This document shows positions 9,150 through 18,778 of a stretch of DNA of 64,000 nucleotides, in pieces. Source of the DNA: Clostridium grantii DSM 8605 (GTDB lineage Bacteria > Bacillota > Clostridia > Clostridiales > Clostridiaceae); NCBI RefSeq assembly GCF_900129965.1, contig NZ_FQXM01000002.1:398340-462339 (forward strand), read 5' to 3'. The notes under the pieces are model-generated. The model had not been told where the DNA came from, ran no database searches, and saw only the letters and a program-made list of their open reading frames with translations. The position numbers and the translations under genes are program-made. The stretch's first letter is position 1; the number at the start of each line of letters is the position of its first letter.

Positions 9150-9791
9150 TTAAAATTTATTTTTAATATCTACATAATTGTAGATAGAATACTTTGAAAT
9201 ACCAAAAAAGTTTGCTATTTTATCGCCAGCTTTGGTGATTAAGAAAGCACCAGAGTCATTTAGAAATTGAATAGCTACAATTTTTTCTTCCTTGCTCATT
9301 AATGGAACAGGCTTACCTATTTTTTTTACTGATTCGCTTAACAAATCATCAAGAAGTTGATTTACATTCTGAGGAATTGTGCTTGCATCTTGAATAGAAT
9401 CAGTATGGCTAATTAAAGACTCTATGCAATTGCTAGATATAGTGAGTTCAGTAATGTCATAATTAATACAAAAGATAGCTATAGGTTTATTTTTATCATC
9501 TCTTATATAAATTGTACTTGATTTTAAAATCTTTCCATCTTGAGTTTTGGTTATGTAATTTAATTTATCCTCAATGCTATCTGGGGAATGCTTAAGAGCA
9601 TCTAAAACAATACGCGAAGGGCCATCATCATTGCTTCTGTGAGTTACATGACCGTTTTCTATTAAGATTATAGGATAATCTTTATAGCCAGAAGATAAAT
9701 CATGGATAAGAACTTCACAATTTCTCCCAAATTGAGATGTGATACCTTTTGCTAATCTTTTCATAAAATCCAAATTTGAAACATCACTCAT
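9150..9791 (-). CDS. YheO-like PAS / helix-turn-helix regulator of the purine cluster
   Basis: A 213-residue transcription regulator. Residues about 8-115 match the YheO-like PAS domain (GITSQFGRNCEVLIHDLSSG near the N-terminus). The C-terminal 50 residues form a DNA-binding helix-turn-helix (ANFFGISKYSIYNYVD). I start at ATG 9791, preceded by GGGGT; the upstream extension to 9878 has no ribosome site. It is the first gene of the leftward operon and faces the rightward operon across a shared promoter region with an 18-bp inverted repeat, so it is the natural candidate for controlling both. The ligand is unknown. Confidence 0.85.
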   Translation of the reverse strand: MSDVSNLDFMKRLAKGITSQFGRNCEVLIHDLSSGYKDYPIILIENGHVTHRSNDDGPSRIVLDALKHSPDSIEDKLNYITKTQDGKILKSSTIYIRDDKNKPIAIFCINYDITELTISSNCIESLISHTDSIQDASTIPQNVNQLLDDLLSESVKKIGKPVPLMSKEEKIVAIQFLNDSGAFLITKAGDKIANFFGISKYSIYNYVDIKNKF

Positions 9792-9868
9792 AAAAAAACC
9801 CCTTATTTTTATATTATAGTAAAGAATCATATTCACATAATGAAAACTTGGAAACAATTTATGAGTTA

Positions 9869-9897
9869 AGTATATCAATAAAATTTTTGAAAATCAA
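9869..9897 (-). promoter_or_regulatory. Promoter of leftward purine operon
   Basis: On the minus strand: -35 TTGATT (9892-9897), 17-base spacer, -10 TATACT (9869-9874). The -35 box overlaps the left arm of the 18-bp inverted repeat. Confidence 0.7.
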
Positions 9898-9952
9898 TGG
9901 ATTTATAAAAAAATTTTTTAAGTTTACAAAAATATTTTTATAAATCCATTGA
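9894..9952. promoter_or_regulatory. 18-bp perfect inverted repeat, likely shared operator
   Basis: Arms 9894-9911 and 9935-9952 are exact reverse complements (TCAATGGATTTATAAAAA and its complement), separated by 23 AT-rich bases. The outer end of each arm overlaps the -35 box of a divergent promoter, so a regulator bound here could control both operons at once. Binding by the PAS-HTH regulator is inferred. Confidence 0.7.
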
Positions 9953-9978
9953 CTGTAATCTTAAGTAAATGATAAAAT
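9949..9978 (+). promoter_or_regulatory. Promoter of rightward purine operon
   Basis: -35 TTGACT (9949-9954), 18-base spacer, -10 TAAAAT (9973-9978), about 60 bases before ssnA. The -35 box overlaps the right arm of the inverted repeat. Confidence 0.7.
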
Positions 9979-10041
9979 ATACTTGTAAATGGTAAAGATT
10001 AATTTATCTAAGTTTATTCTTTTAAATATAGGAGGGGTAAT

Positions 10042-11373
10042 ATGATATTAATAGGCAATGGAAAATTATTGACAAGAGATGATAATAATACATTTATAGA
10101 AAATGGATGTGTATGTATTCAGGATAATGTTATCGTTGATTTGGGAACTACTGAAAACATGAAGAAAAAATATGAAAGTGCTGAGTTTGTAGATGCAAAA
10201 AAAGGGTTAATTATGCCTGGAATGATTAATACACATCATCATATATATAGTTCTTTTGCTAGAGGACTTTCAATTAACAATCACAATCCTAAAAATTTTG
10301 GCGATATTCTTGAAGGTATGTGGTGGAAAATAGATAGATTGTTGACACTTGAAGATACAAGATATAGCGCTTTATCAACATATTTAGATTGCATAAGAAA
10401 TGGAGTAACAACTGTTTTTGACCATCATGCAAGTTATGGTAATATTGAAGGAAGTTTATTTCAAATTTCAGATATAGCTAAAGAATTAGGAATTCGAACA
10501 TCTTTATGTTATGAAGTTTCTGATAGAGACGGATCTGAAAAAATGAAACAAGCTGTTAAAGAAAACGTTGATTTCATGAAGTATGTTAAAAAGGATTCTT
10601 CCGATATGCAAAAGGGAATGATGGGACTCCACGCTTCTTTTACATTGAGTAATGAAACCCTTGAATATTGCGCTAAAAATATGCCTTATGATGCAGGATA
10701 CCATGTGCATACAGCTGAAGCCATAGATGATGTATACGATTCCTTAAAAAAATATAATAAAAGAGTTGTAAATCGTTTATTTGATAATAACATTTTAGGA
10801 GAAAAAACTATTGCGGTTCACTGTATTCATACTAATAATGGGGAACTAGATTTATTAAAGGAAACAAATACAATGGTTGTACATAATCCTGAATCTAATA
10901 TGGGTAATGCAGTGGGATGTACACCAGCTTTAGAAATGATTAAAAAAGGAATAACATTAGGTCTTGGAACTGACGGATATACAAGTGATATGTTTGAATC
11001 TATGAAAGTTGCTAATATTCTACATAAACATCATAACTGTAATCCATCCGTTGCATGGGGAGAAGTACCTTTAATGCTTTTCGAAAACAATTCAAAAATT
11101 GTGAATAGATTCTTTGAAAAGCCGGTTGGTGTTATAGAAAAAGGAGCTTATGCTGATGTTATAGTGGTTGAATATGATCCTTTAACACCTTTTAATGCAA
11201 ACAATGCAAATTCTCATATCTTATTTGGAATCAATGGAAGATGTGTAACAACTACAATGATAAATGGTAAGGTTATTATGAAAGATCGTGAAATAATAGG
11301 TATAGACACAGAACAAATCATGGCAAAATCAAGAGAATTATCTACCAAACTATGGAATAAAATTAATAAATAA
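10042..11373 (+). CDS. ssnA: SsnA-type amidohydrolase
   Basis: A 443-residue metal-dependent hydrolase of the SsnA family (E. coli SsnA is 442). The amidohydrolase metal site is visible as NTHHHIYSSFARGL (H65/H67), a later HVHTAE and the catalytic Asp in LGLGTDGY. The family is related to guanine and cytosine deaminases. Within the anaerobic purine cluster it is expected to deaminate or open a ring intermediate. GGAGGGG precedes the ATG. It is first in the rightward operon; ygfK follows 16 bases later. Confidence 0.93.
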   Translation: MILIGNGKLLTRDDNNTFIENGCVCIQDNVIVDLGTTENMKKKYESAEFVDAKKGLIMPGMINTHHHIYSSFARGLSINNHNPKNFGDILEGMWWKIDRLLTLEDTRYSALSTYLDCIRNGVTTVFDHHASYGNIEGSLFQISDIAKELGIRTSLCYEVSDRDGSEKMKQAVKENVDFMKYVKKDSSDMQKGMMGLHASFTLSNETLEYCAKNMPYDAGYHVHTAEAIDDVYDSLKKYNKRVVNRLFDNNILGEKTIAVHCIHTNNGELDLLKETNTMVVHNPESNMGNAVGCTPALEMIKKGITLGLGTDGYTSDMFESMKVANILHKHHNCNPSVAWGEVPLMLFENNSKIVNRFFEKPVGVIEKGAYADVIVVEYDPLTPFNANNANSHILFGINGRCVTTTMINGKVIMKDREIIGIDTEQIMAKSRELSTKLWNKINK

Positions 11374-11389
11374 GGAGGAAACAGTAACT

Positions 11390-14300
11390 ATGAGTGATAG
11401 AATGACACCTATTTCGTTTGAAGATTTAATGCAATGGATAATTACAGAAAACAAAAAATACGGAACAATTTTCGGGGTAAATAAATTTTTTAAAAAACAA
11501 GATAGTAAGGTCCTTGAAATCTTTAATGAAAGCATTGAAACTCCTTTTGGACCAGCAGCAGGACCTCATACACAATTAGCACAAAATATTATTGCAGCAT
11601 ATCTATCAGGATGTAGATTTTTTGAATTAAAAACTGTACAAACTCTTGATGGAGAAGACTTGCCAGTATCAAAACCTTGTATTAGTGCTAAAGATGAAGG
11701 GTATAACGTTGAATGGTCAACTGAACTTAGAGTTCCAGAGGCTTATGAAGAGTATGTTAAAGCTTGGTTTGCATTGAAAATATTATCTAAGGAACTTGAA
11801 CTTGGAAGTAGTGATGGATTTATTTTTAACATGAGTGTAGGGTATGATTTTGAAGGTATTTCCTCACCAAAAATAGATAAATTTATTATGGGGCTTAAGG
11901 ATGCTTCTAAAACTAAAATATGGGAAGAATGTAGAACTTACATCTTAAACAATATTGAAAAATTTGAAAATATAGATAAAGTATATGTGGATAGTATTTC
12001 TCCTAAAGTATGTAGCTCAATTACTTTATCTACTTTGCATGGATGTCCTCCACAAGAAATCCAGCGTATTGCATCATATTTGATAAATGAGAAAAAATTA
12101 AATACTTATGTAAAATGTAATCCTACATTACTAGGTTATGAATTTGCTAGAAAAACTTTAGATAACATGGGATATGATTATATTTCTTTTGATGAACATC
12201 ATTTTAATGATGATTTACAATTTTCTGATGCTATAGTTATGTTTAAATACCTACAAGATTTAGCAAAGAAACAGGAATTATCCTTTGGAGTTAAATTAAC
12301 CAATACTTTCCCAGTTGAAATTAAAAATAATGAATTGCCTGGAGAAGAAATGTATATGTCTGGTAAAGCTTTATATCCTTTATCAATAGAGTTAGCTCAT
12401 AGACTATCAAGTGAATTTGAAGGAAATCTTAAAATTTCTTATTCAGGTGGAGCAGATGTATTTAATATTAATGAAATATTTGAAACAGGAATTTGGCCAA
12501 TAACAATAGCTACAACACTTTTAAAAGTTGGTGGATACGAAAGAAATTTCCAAATTGCGGAAAACTTAAATCAATTAGAATATAGCGACAAGTATGTTAT
12601 GGATAATGAAAAGTTAAAGAAATTAAAAGAAAAATCAGTAGTTGATATTCATCATATAAAAGCTATAAAGCCTATGCCAAATCGAAAAGTAACAGATAAA
12701 GTACCATTAACGGATTGTTTTATGGCTTCTTGCCAAAAGGGATGTCCAATATCACAAGATATTCCAGAATATATACGTCTTGTGGGAGAAGATAAACATT
12801 TAGAGGCCTTGAAAGTTATTGTAGAAAAAAATCCACTTCCTTTTATCACTGGTACCATATGTAGTCATGCTTGTATGAGTAAATGTAGCAGAACTTTCTA
12901 TGATGAATCTGTGAATATAAGAAATGTAAAATTACAAGCAGCAGAAAAAGCTTATGAAGATTTAATGAAGGAAATTTCGCAAACTTCAAAAAGTGATGTA
13001 AAAATTGCTGTTGTTGGAGGCGGTACAACAGGTTTATCAGCAGCATATTTTCTTGCAAAAGAAGGATTGGATGTAACCATCTTTGAAAAAAGGGATTCTT
13101 TAGGTGGAATAGTTAAACATGTTATTCCAGAATTTAGAATGTCATCAGATGCCATTCAAAATGATATTGATTTAATTTGTAAATTAGGGGTTAAAATTGA
13201 ATTAAATTCTCAAAAAACTTCGGTTCAGCAGTTAAAAGAAGAAGGATATAAATATATATTATTTGCAACAGGGGCATGGGAACCAGGTATGTTAGATATT
13301 GAAGGTGGAAATGTAATTAATGTAATCCACTTTTTAGAAAAATTAAGAAATAAAGATGAAGAATTGAAAATTGGTAAAAATGTTGTTGTAATAGGCGGAG
13401 GAAATACCGCTATGGATGCAGCTAGAGCAGCTAAAAGAGCAGATGGAGTAGAAAATGTTTATATAGTTTATCGTAGAACAAAAAGGTACATGCCTGCTGA
13501 TGAAGAAGAATTACACTTGGCACTTGAAGATGGTGTGGAATTTAAAGAATTATTAGCGCCAGTAAAAATAAGTAATGGAGCCCTTATCTGTAAGGTTATG
13601 AAGCTAGGAGAGCCAGATGAGAGTGGTAGAAGAAAGCCAATTGCAACTGATGAAACAGTAGAAATTCTTGCAGATACTATTATAGCAGCGGTAGGAGAAA
13701 AAATTAACACTACAATGTTTGAGGAAAACAATATCAAGGTAAATGATAGAGGCTTTGTACAGGTTGAGCCAACAACATTAGAAACAAATATTGAAAAAGT
13801 TTATGTGGCTGGGGATGCTTTACGTGGACCTTCAACAGTAGTAGAGGGGATAGCAGATGCAACAAAATTCGCAAGAACTATAGTTAAAAAAGAAAAAAAT
13901 TGTGATTTGCAAATGAATCTTCCAAAAGTAAGTACAAATATTGAAATACCTATAGCTAAAAAAGGAATACTTAAAATGGCTATATATGATAAAAATGAAA
14001 GTAGCAGATGTCTTGAGTGTTCAACTATATGTGAATTTTGTGTTGATGTTTGTCCTAATCGTGCTAATGTAGCAATAAAAGTAAAAGGAAATAAAGCACA
14101 TCAAATAGTTCATATTGATAAAATGTGTAATGAATGTGGAAATTGTGAAGCTTTCTGTCCATATAATAGTGCTCCATACAAAGAAAAATTCACATTATTT
14201 AGTACAGAAAAAGATTTTAAAGATAGTGAAAATCCAGGTTTTGTATTAATTAATGAAGAAGAAAAGATAATTAAAATTAGATTAAAGAACCAAGCTCAAG

Positions 14301-14392
14301 AGGTTAAACTTGAAAATAATGATACAAGTATACCTAAAGAAATAGAAAATATGATTTGGGCTTTAATTCAAGATTATAGTTATATGTTCTAA
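11390..14392 (+). CDS. ygfK: YgfK-type iron-sulfur flavoprotein (putative selenate reductase subunit family)
   Basis: A 1000-residue multidomain oxidoreductase. Residues 1-430 resemble dihydroorotate-dehydrogenase-type TIM barrels (TPFGPAAGPHTQLAQNI). A GltD-like iron-sulfur linker follows (CQKGCPISQDIPEYIRL near 447). Two Rossmann folds come next: FAD (VVGGGTTGLSAAYFLAKEG near 540) and NAD(P) (VVVIGGGNTAMDAARAAKR near 664). The C-terminus carries cysteine clusters for 4Fe-4S centres (CLECSTICEFCVDVCPN near 873, and CNECGNCEAFCP). Despite its E. coli name it is part of the anaerobic uric-acid cluster, where it probably supplies electrons for ring reduction. Full length, no breaks. Confidence 0.93.
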   Translation: MSDRMTPISFEDLMQWIITENKKYGTIFGVNKFFKKQDSKVLEIFNESIETPFGPAAGPHTQLAQNIIAAYLSGCRFFELKTVQTLDGEDLPVSKPCISAKDEGYNVEWSTELRVPEAYEEYVKAWFALKILSKELELGSSDGFIFNMSVGYDFEGISSPKIDKFIMGLKDASKTKIWEECRTYILNNIEKFENIDKVYVDSISPKVCSSITLSTLHGCPPQEIQRIASYLINEKKLNTYVKCNPTLLGYEFARKTLDNMGYDYISFDEHHFNDDLQFSDAIVMFKYLQDLAKKQELSFGVKLTNTFPVEIKNNELPGEEMYMSGKALYPLSIELAHRLSSEFEGNLKISYSGGADVFNINEIFETGIWPITIATTLLKVGGYERNFQIAENLNQLEYSDKYVMDNEKLKKLKEKSVVDIHHIKAIKPMPNRKVTDKVPLTDCFMASCQKGCPISQDIPEYIRLVGEDKHLEALKVIVEKNPLPFITGTICSHACMSKCSRTFYDESVNIRNVKLQAAEKAYEDLMKEISQTSKSDVKIAVVGGGTTGLSAAYFLAKEGLDVTIFEKRDSLGGIVKHVIPEFRMSSDAIQNDIDLICKLGVKIELNSQKTSVQQLKEEGYKYILFATGAWEPGMLDIEGGNVINVIHFLEKLRNKDEELKIGKNVVVIGGGNTAMDAARAAKRADGVENVYIVYRRTKRYMPADEEELHLALEDGVEFKELLAPVKISNGALICKVMKLGEPDESGRRKPIATDETVEILADTIIAAVGEKINTTMFEENNIKVNDRGFVQVEPTTLETNIEKVYVAGDALRGPSTVVEGIADATKFARTIVKKEKNCDLQMNLPKVSTNIEIPIAKKGILKMAIYDKNESSRCLECSTICEFCVDVCPNRANVAIKVKGNKAHQIVHIDKMCNECGNCEAFCPYNSAPYKEKFTLFSTEKDFKDSENPGFVLINEEEKIIKIRLKNQAQEVKLENNDTSIPKEIENMIWALIQDYSYMF

Positions 14393-14413
14393 AAATTGAT
14401 GAGGTGATTTTAA

Positions 14414-15787
14414 ATGTCAATCATTATAAAAGGAGGAACAATTGTAACTCCTACAAGAAGTTATTTATCTGATATCAAAATTAAAGATGAAATAATAATT
14501 GAGATTGAACAAAACTTGGTAGATTCTGAATCAGAAATTATAGATGCAACTGGGTGTTTATTGTTCCCAGGGTTTATTGATTCTCATACACATTTTGATT
14601 TAGATACAGGATATACAAGAACAGCAGATGATTTTAAAACAGGTACTGCAGCAGCTATCATTGGGGGAACAACATCTATTTTGGATTTTGCAACTCAGAA
14701 TAAAGGGGAAACTTTAAATGAAGCTTTGAAAAATTGGCATGATAAAGCTAAAAATGTTTCTAGTTGTGATTATGGATTCCATATGGCAATTACAGAATGG
14801 AATGAAGATATAAAAAAAGAGTTAGAATCAATGACTAATGAAGGAATAACTTCTTATAAAGCTTACATGGCTTATGACAGCTTGAGGCTTAATGATGGGG
14901 ATATTTACACTATCTTAAAAGCTTTAAAAAAGTATAATGGAATACTTGGAGTTCATTGTGAGAATGGTGATCTTGTAAATACATTTATAAAAGAGCAGTT
15001 AAAGGAGGGGAATACTTCCCCTTCAGCTCATCCATTATCTAGACCTAATAAAGTGGAATCAGAAGCAATTTCAAGATATATAAATATTGCAAGTTTAGCA
15101 GAATCACCTATAAATATAGTACATTTAAGTACCAAAGAAGGTATAGAAGAAGTAATAAAAGCTAGAGAAGCTGGACAAAAGGTTTATGTGGAAACTTGCC
15201 CACAATATTTACTATTGGATGATAGTTTATATGTGAATGAAGATTTTGAAGGAGCAAAGTACGTTTTATCACCACCGTTAAGGAAAAAGGAAGACATTGA
15301 AATGTTATGGCAAGCTTTATCAAAAGGATATATAGATACCATTGGAACAGACCATTGTAGTTTTAATTTAGAAGGTCAAAAAACTCATGGAATAAATGAT
15401 TTTAGTAAAATTCCAAATGGAATACCAGGAGTTGAACATAGGCCAGTTCTTATATATGAGTATGGAGTAAATAGGGGAAGAATAACAAAGGAACAAATGT
15501 GTGGATTACTCAGCGAAAATGTAGCAAAGCTGTTTGGAATGTTTCCTAAAAAAGGGGTACTTCAAGTTGGAAGTGATGCAGATATAGTTATATGGGATAC
15601 AAAAAAGCAAGGAATTATATCAAAAGATAATCAAAAACAAAATGTTGATTACACTCCTTATGAAGGATTTAAAACTACAGGAAAAGCAAAACATGTTTTT
15701 TTAAGAGGAAGTCAGGTTGTAAAAGAAGGGTCTATTATAAACTCAAATTCAGGAAAATATATTAAACGAGGTGAAACTAATGTTTGA
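14414..15787 (+). CDS. hyuA: Dihydropyrimidinase/hydantoinase-type cyclic amidase
   Basis: A 457-residue amidohydrolase that opens cyclic amides. The binuclear metal site has DSHTHFD (H58, H60), a carboxylated-lysine candidate in SYKAYMAY near residue 150, GVHCENGD, NIVHLSTKEG and IGTDHCSF. Length and motifs fit E. coli HyuA/YgeZ. In this cluster it would hydrolyse a reduced purine or hydantoin-like ring. A GAGGTGA ribosome site precedes the ATG. Its stop overlaps the xanthine dehydrogenase start by 8 bases, which indicates translational coupling. Confidence 0.92.
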   Translation: MSIIIKGGTIVTPTRSYLSDIKIKDEIIIEIEQNLVDSESEIIDATGCLLFPGFIDSHTHFDLDTGYTRTADDFKTGTAAAIIGGTTSILDFATQNKGETLNEALKNWHDKAKNVSSCDYGFHMAITEWNEDIKKELESMTNEGITSYKAYMAYDSLRLNDGDIYTILKALKKYNGILGVHCENGDLVNTFIKEQLKEGNTSPSAHPLSRPNKVESEAISRYINIASLAESPINIVHLSTKEGIEEVIKAREAGQKVYVETCPQYLLLDDSLYVNEDFEGAKYVLSPPLRKKEDIEMLWQALSKGYIDTIGTDHCSFNLEGQKTHGINDFSKIPNGIPGVEHRPVLIYEYGVNRGRITKEQMCGLLSENVAKLFGMFPKKGVLQVGSDADIVIWDTKKQGIISKDNQKQNVDYTPYEGFKTTGKAKHVFLRGSQVVKEGSIINSNSGKYIKRGETNV

Positions 15788-18338
15788 TTTTATTGTAAAT
15801 GGTAAAGATGTAAGTTCTAAAAAAGATGAGAAATTACTTGCATTTTTAAGAGAAGATTTAAATTTAGTTTCTGTTAAAAATGGATGTTCTGAGGGTGCAT
15901 GCGGTACTTGTATGGTTATAGTTGATGGAGTGGCAAAAAAAGCATGTATTTTAAAAACAAGCAAGCTAGAAGGTAAAAATATTGTAACAGTTGAAGGACT
16001 TTCAGACAAAGAAAAGAATGCTTATGGGTATGCTTTTATGCAAGCTGGTGCAGTTCAATGTGGATTTTGTACTCCGGGAATGGTTATAAGTGCAAAAGCT
16101 TTAATCGATAAAATAGATAATCCAAGTGAAAAAGAAATAAAAAATGCTTTAAAGAATAATATTTGTCGTTGTACAGGATATGTAAAAATAATTGAGGCTG
16201 TGAAGTTAGCTGCAAAATTATTAAGAGAAAATTCAAATATTCCTGTTGATGAATGTAAAGGTTTAGTAGGAGAAAGATTTAATAGAATTGATGCATTTGA
16301 TAAAGTCCTTGGTATAGCAGAATATGTAGATGATATGCGTATTGAAGGGTTAATTCATGGGGGAGCAGTGAGGACTAAATACCCTCGTGCTTTAATAAAA
16401 AGCATAGATATTAGTGAAGCTAAAAAATTGAAAGGTGTTCATGCAGTAATTACAGCAGATGAGTTACCAGGAAATCAAAAACTTGGACATATAGTTAAAG
16501 ATTGGGATATATTAATACCAGAAGGTAAAATAACTCATTATTTAGGAGATGCTATAGTTTTAATAGCTGCTGAAACATTAGAAATATTAGAAGAAGCTAA
16601 AACTTTAGTGAAAATTGAGTATGAAGAATTAGTCCCAGTTACATGTCCAGAAGATGCAATGAAAGGCGATGCTCCTGAGATACATGCCACTGGTAATGTA
16701 TTAGCAACAGAAAACTTATCTTTTGGTAATGCAGATAATCGTATTAAAAATTCAAAATATGTTGTAACAAATAAATATAGTACACCTTTCACAGAACATG
16801 CATTCTTGGAAACTGAAACAGCAATTGCACAGCCTGATGGGAATGAAGGAATAATAATATATTCTGCAGATCAAGGGATTTACCAAACATTAAAGGAATG
16901 TTCAGAAGCTTTAGGACTAGACCAAAGTAAAGTAAGAGTTATAAGTAAAATCGTTGGAGGAGGTTTTGGAGGTAAGGAAGATATGAGCGTTCAACATCAT
17001 GCAGCAATTCTTGCTTATGTTTCTAATAAACCTGTAAAGTTTGCATTGAGTCGCAAAGAAAGTTTAATTGTGCATCCTAAACGCCACGCAATGGAAATGG
17101 AAGTTACAACAGCTTGTGATGAAGATGGAAATTTAACTGCAATGAAAGCTTATATAATTGCTGATACTGGAGCTTATGCATCTTTGGGAGGACCAGTTTT
17201 ACAGAGAGCATGCACTCATGCAGCAGGACCATATAATTATCAAAATGTAGAAATAATAGGGAAAGCATTATATACAAATAATCCACCTGCAGGAGCATTT
17301 AGAGGATTTGGGGTAACACAAAGTTGTTTTGCAACAGAAAGTAATTTAAACCAACTTGCAGAAATGGTAGGAATAACTCCTTGGGAAATAAGATATAAGA
17401 ATGCAATTAGGCCTGGCCAGGTGTTGCCAGATGGGCAAATTGCAGATGATTCTACATGTCTTGTTGAAACATTAGAGGCAGTAAAAGAAATATGTGAGAA
17501 AAATCCTAAGGCTGGAATTGCTTGTGCTATGAAAAATAGTGGGCTTGGAGTTGGAATTCCTGATATAGGACGGTGCAAACTAATAGTTAAAGATGGTAAA
17601 ATATACATTCACACAAGTGCCGCTTGTATCGGACAGGGACTTGGAACAATACTTACTCAAATTGTTTGTGAAACTCTTAATATATCAGCAGATAAAGTTG
17701 TGCATGCAACACCAGACACTGCACTATCTCCTAATTCAGGGAATACAACAGCATCAAGGCAAACTTTATTTACTGGGGAAGCAACAAAAAGAGCGGCTAG
17801 AAATCTGCTTGATTTATTGAGTTATCAAACCCTAGAAAACTTGGATGGAGAAGTATTTGAAGGTGAGTTTAAAGGTAGAACTGATAAAATGCATTCAACA
17901 AAACAAAATCCTGTAAGTCATGTTGCTTATGGATATGCAACAAATGTTGTTATATTAAATGAGGAAGGTAGAATTGAAAAAATAATAGCAGCTCATGATG
18001 TGGGTACTCCAATAAACCCAAAAAATATTGAGGGTCAAATTGAGGGTGGGGTAGTTATGAGCCTAGGTTATGCTTTGACAGAAGATTATCCTCTTAAAAA
18101 CAGCGTACCAACAGCAAAATTTGGAACTTTAGGATTATTTAAAGCAACAGAAGTACCAGAAATAGAATCAATAATTTTGGGTAATGCAAATAGTCATTTA
18201 TCCTATGGTGCAAAGGGAATAGGAGAAATATGTTCAATACCTACGCCACCTGCTGTTGCAGCAGCTTATTATAATTATGATGGAAAGTTCAGAACAAAGT
18301 TACCAATTTCAGATACGCCATATACCAAAAAAAAATAA
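15780..18338 (+). CDS. xdhD: Selenium-dependent-type xanthine dehydrogenase (XdhD-like)
   Basis: An 852-residue molybdenum hydroxylase fusing the 2Fe-2S domain (cysteines C36, C41, C44, C56; then CGFCTPG near 94 and CRCTG near 130) to the molybdopterin domain. The latter shows GGGFGGKED near 392, PPAGAFRGFGVTQ and the catalytic Glu in GAKGIGEICS near 812. There is no FAD domain, so a separate flavoprotein must pass electrons; YgfK is the candidate. It belongs to the selenium-dependent XDH group by overall match, though selenium comes as a cofactor and no in-frame UGA is present. I start at ATG 15780 behind GAGGTG, rather than the GTG at 15771. Confidence 0.9.
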   Translation: MFDFIVNGKDVSSKKDEKLLAFLREDLNLVSVKNGCSEGACGTCMVIVDGVAKKACILKTSKLEGKNIVTVEGLSDKEKNAYGYAFMQAGAVQCGFCTPGMVISAKALIDKIDNPSEKEIKNALKNNICRCTGYVKIIEAVKLAAKLLRENSNIPVDECKGLVGERFNRIDAFDKVLGIAEYVDDMRIEGLIHGGAVRTKYPRALIKSIDISEAKKLKGVHAVITADELPGNQKLGHIVKDWDILIPEGKITHYLGDAIVLIAAETLEILEEAKTLVKIEYEELVPVTCPEDAMKGDAPEIHATGNVLATENLSFGNADNRIKNSKYVVTNKYSTPFTEHAFLETETAIAQPDGNEGIIIYSADQGIYQTLKECSEALGLDQSKVRVISKIVGGGFGGKEDMSVQHHAAILAYVSNKPVKFALSRKESLIVHPKRHAMEMEVTTACDEDGNLTAMKAYIIADTGAYASLGGPVLQRACTHAAGPYNYQNVEIIGKALYTNNPPAGAFRGFGVTQSCFATESNLNQLAEMVGITPWEIRYKNAIRPGQVLPDGQIADDSTCLVETLEAVKEICEKNPKAGIACAMKNSGLGVGIPDIGRCKLIVKDGKIYIHTSAACIGQGLGTILTQIVCETLNISADKVVHATPDTALSPNSGNTTASRQTLFTGEATKRAARNLLDLLSYQTLENLDGEVFEGEFKGRTDKMHSTKQNPVSHVAYGYATNVVILNEEGRIEKIIAAHDVGTPINPKNIEGQIEGGVVMSLGYALTEDYPLKNSVPTAKFGTLGLFKATEVPEIESIILGNANSHLSYGAKGIGEICSIPTPPAVAAAYYNYDGKFRTKLPISDTPYTKKK

Positions 18339-18342
18339 TCTT

Positions 18343-18387
18343 AAAATATAAAGCTGCCCTCAAAATATGATGGCAGCTTTATATTTT
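18343..18387. terminator. Terminator of rightward purine operon
   Basis: Perfect 16-base stem (18343-18358 with 18372-18387), GC core GCTGCC, flanked by A- and T-rich sequence, 4 bases after the xdhD stop. Confidence 0.85.
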
Positions 18388-18546
18388 GAGATAAGATTTT
18401 TTTTATTTGCAACTAATTTGTAAAGTATTGAGAATTTTTATAGTATATAATAGGATATATATATAACAATAGGAATTATTTAAATTTCTTATATTGCAAA
18501 CAGTAGTTATCACAAAATTATTTTTAATTTAAAAGGAGGCATATTT

Positions 18547-18778
18547 ATGTGGACAAGAGAACTAATTAAAGAAAGAGCAAAAGATGTTTTAAGAACTACT
18601 TATTAGAAGGCTTTTCTTGACTGGAGATACATTGACAATAAAAAATGGTAAAATAAAACCGTTTTTTTGGTTGCAAAATATGAATACAAAAGTACAAAAA
18701 GAATCAATTGAAAAGCTTGTGAAAATAGAAAATATAAAATACATTTGTACAGGACATAGTGGATATTTGATTAAATAG
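18547..18778 (+). pseudogene. Relics: N-terminus of a DUF975-like protein joined to C-terminus of a metallo-beta-lactamase-fold protein
   Basis: The 577-base gap after the purine operon is not empty. An AAGGAGG site leads to ATG 18547 and 19 codons (MWTRELIKERAKDVLRTTY) that look like the start of a DUF975 membrane protein, ending in TAG at 18604. The frame after the stop reads KAFL, as expected if a Trp codon became TAG. From 18611 a different frame encodes a piece ending at 18778 with LTGDTLTIKNGK and YICTGHSGY, typical of the C-terminal end of metallo-beta-lactamase-fold hydrolases. The arrangement suggests a deletion that fused two genes. Family assignments are from memory of typical sequences. 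Confidence 0.5.

Noticed and set aside
11390..14392. Function as a selenate reductase for YgfK
   Set aside because: The name comes from old annotation; the molybdenum catalytic subunit for selenate is absent and the cluster context is purine breakdown.
15780..18338. Selenocysteine (in-frame UGA) in the xanthine dehydrogenase
   Set aside because: The frame has no internal UGA; selenium in this family is a bound cofactor, not selenocysteine.
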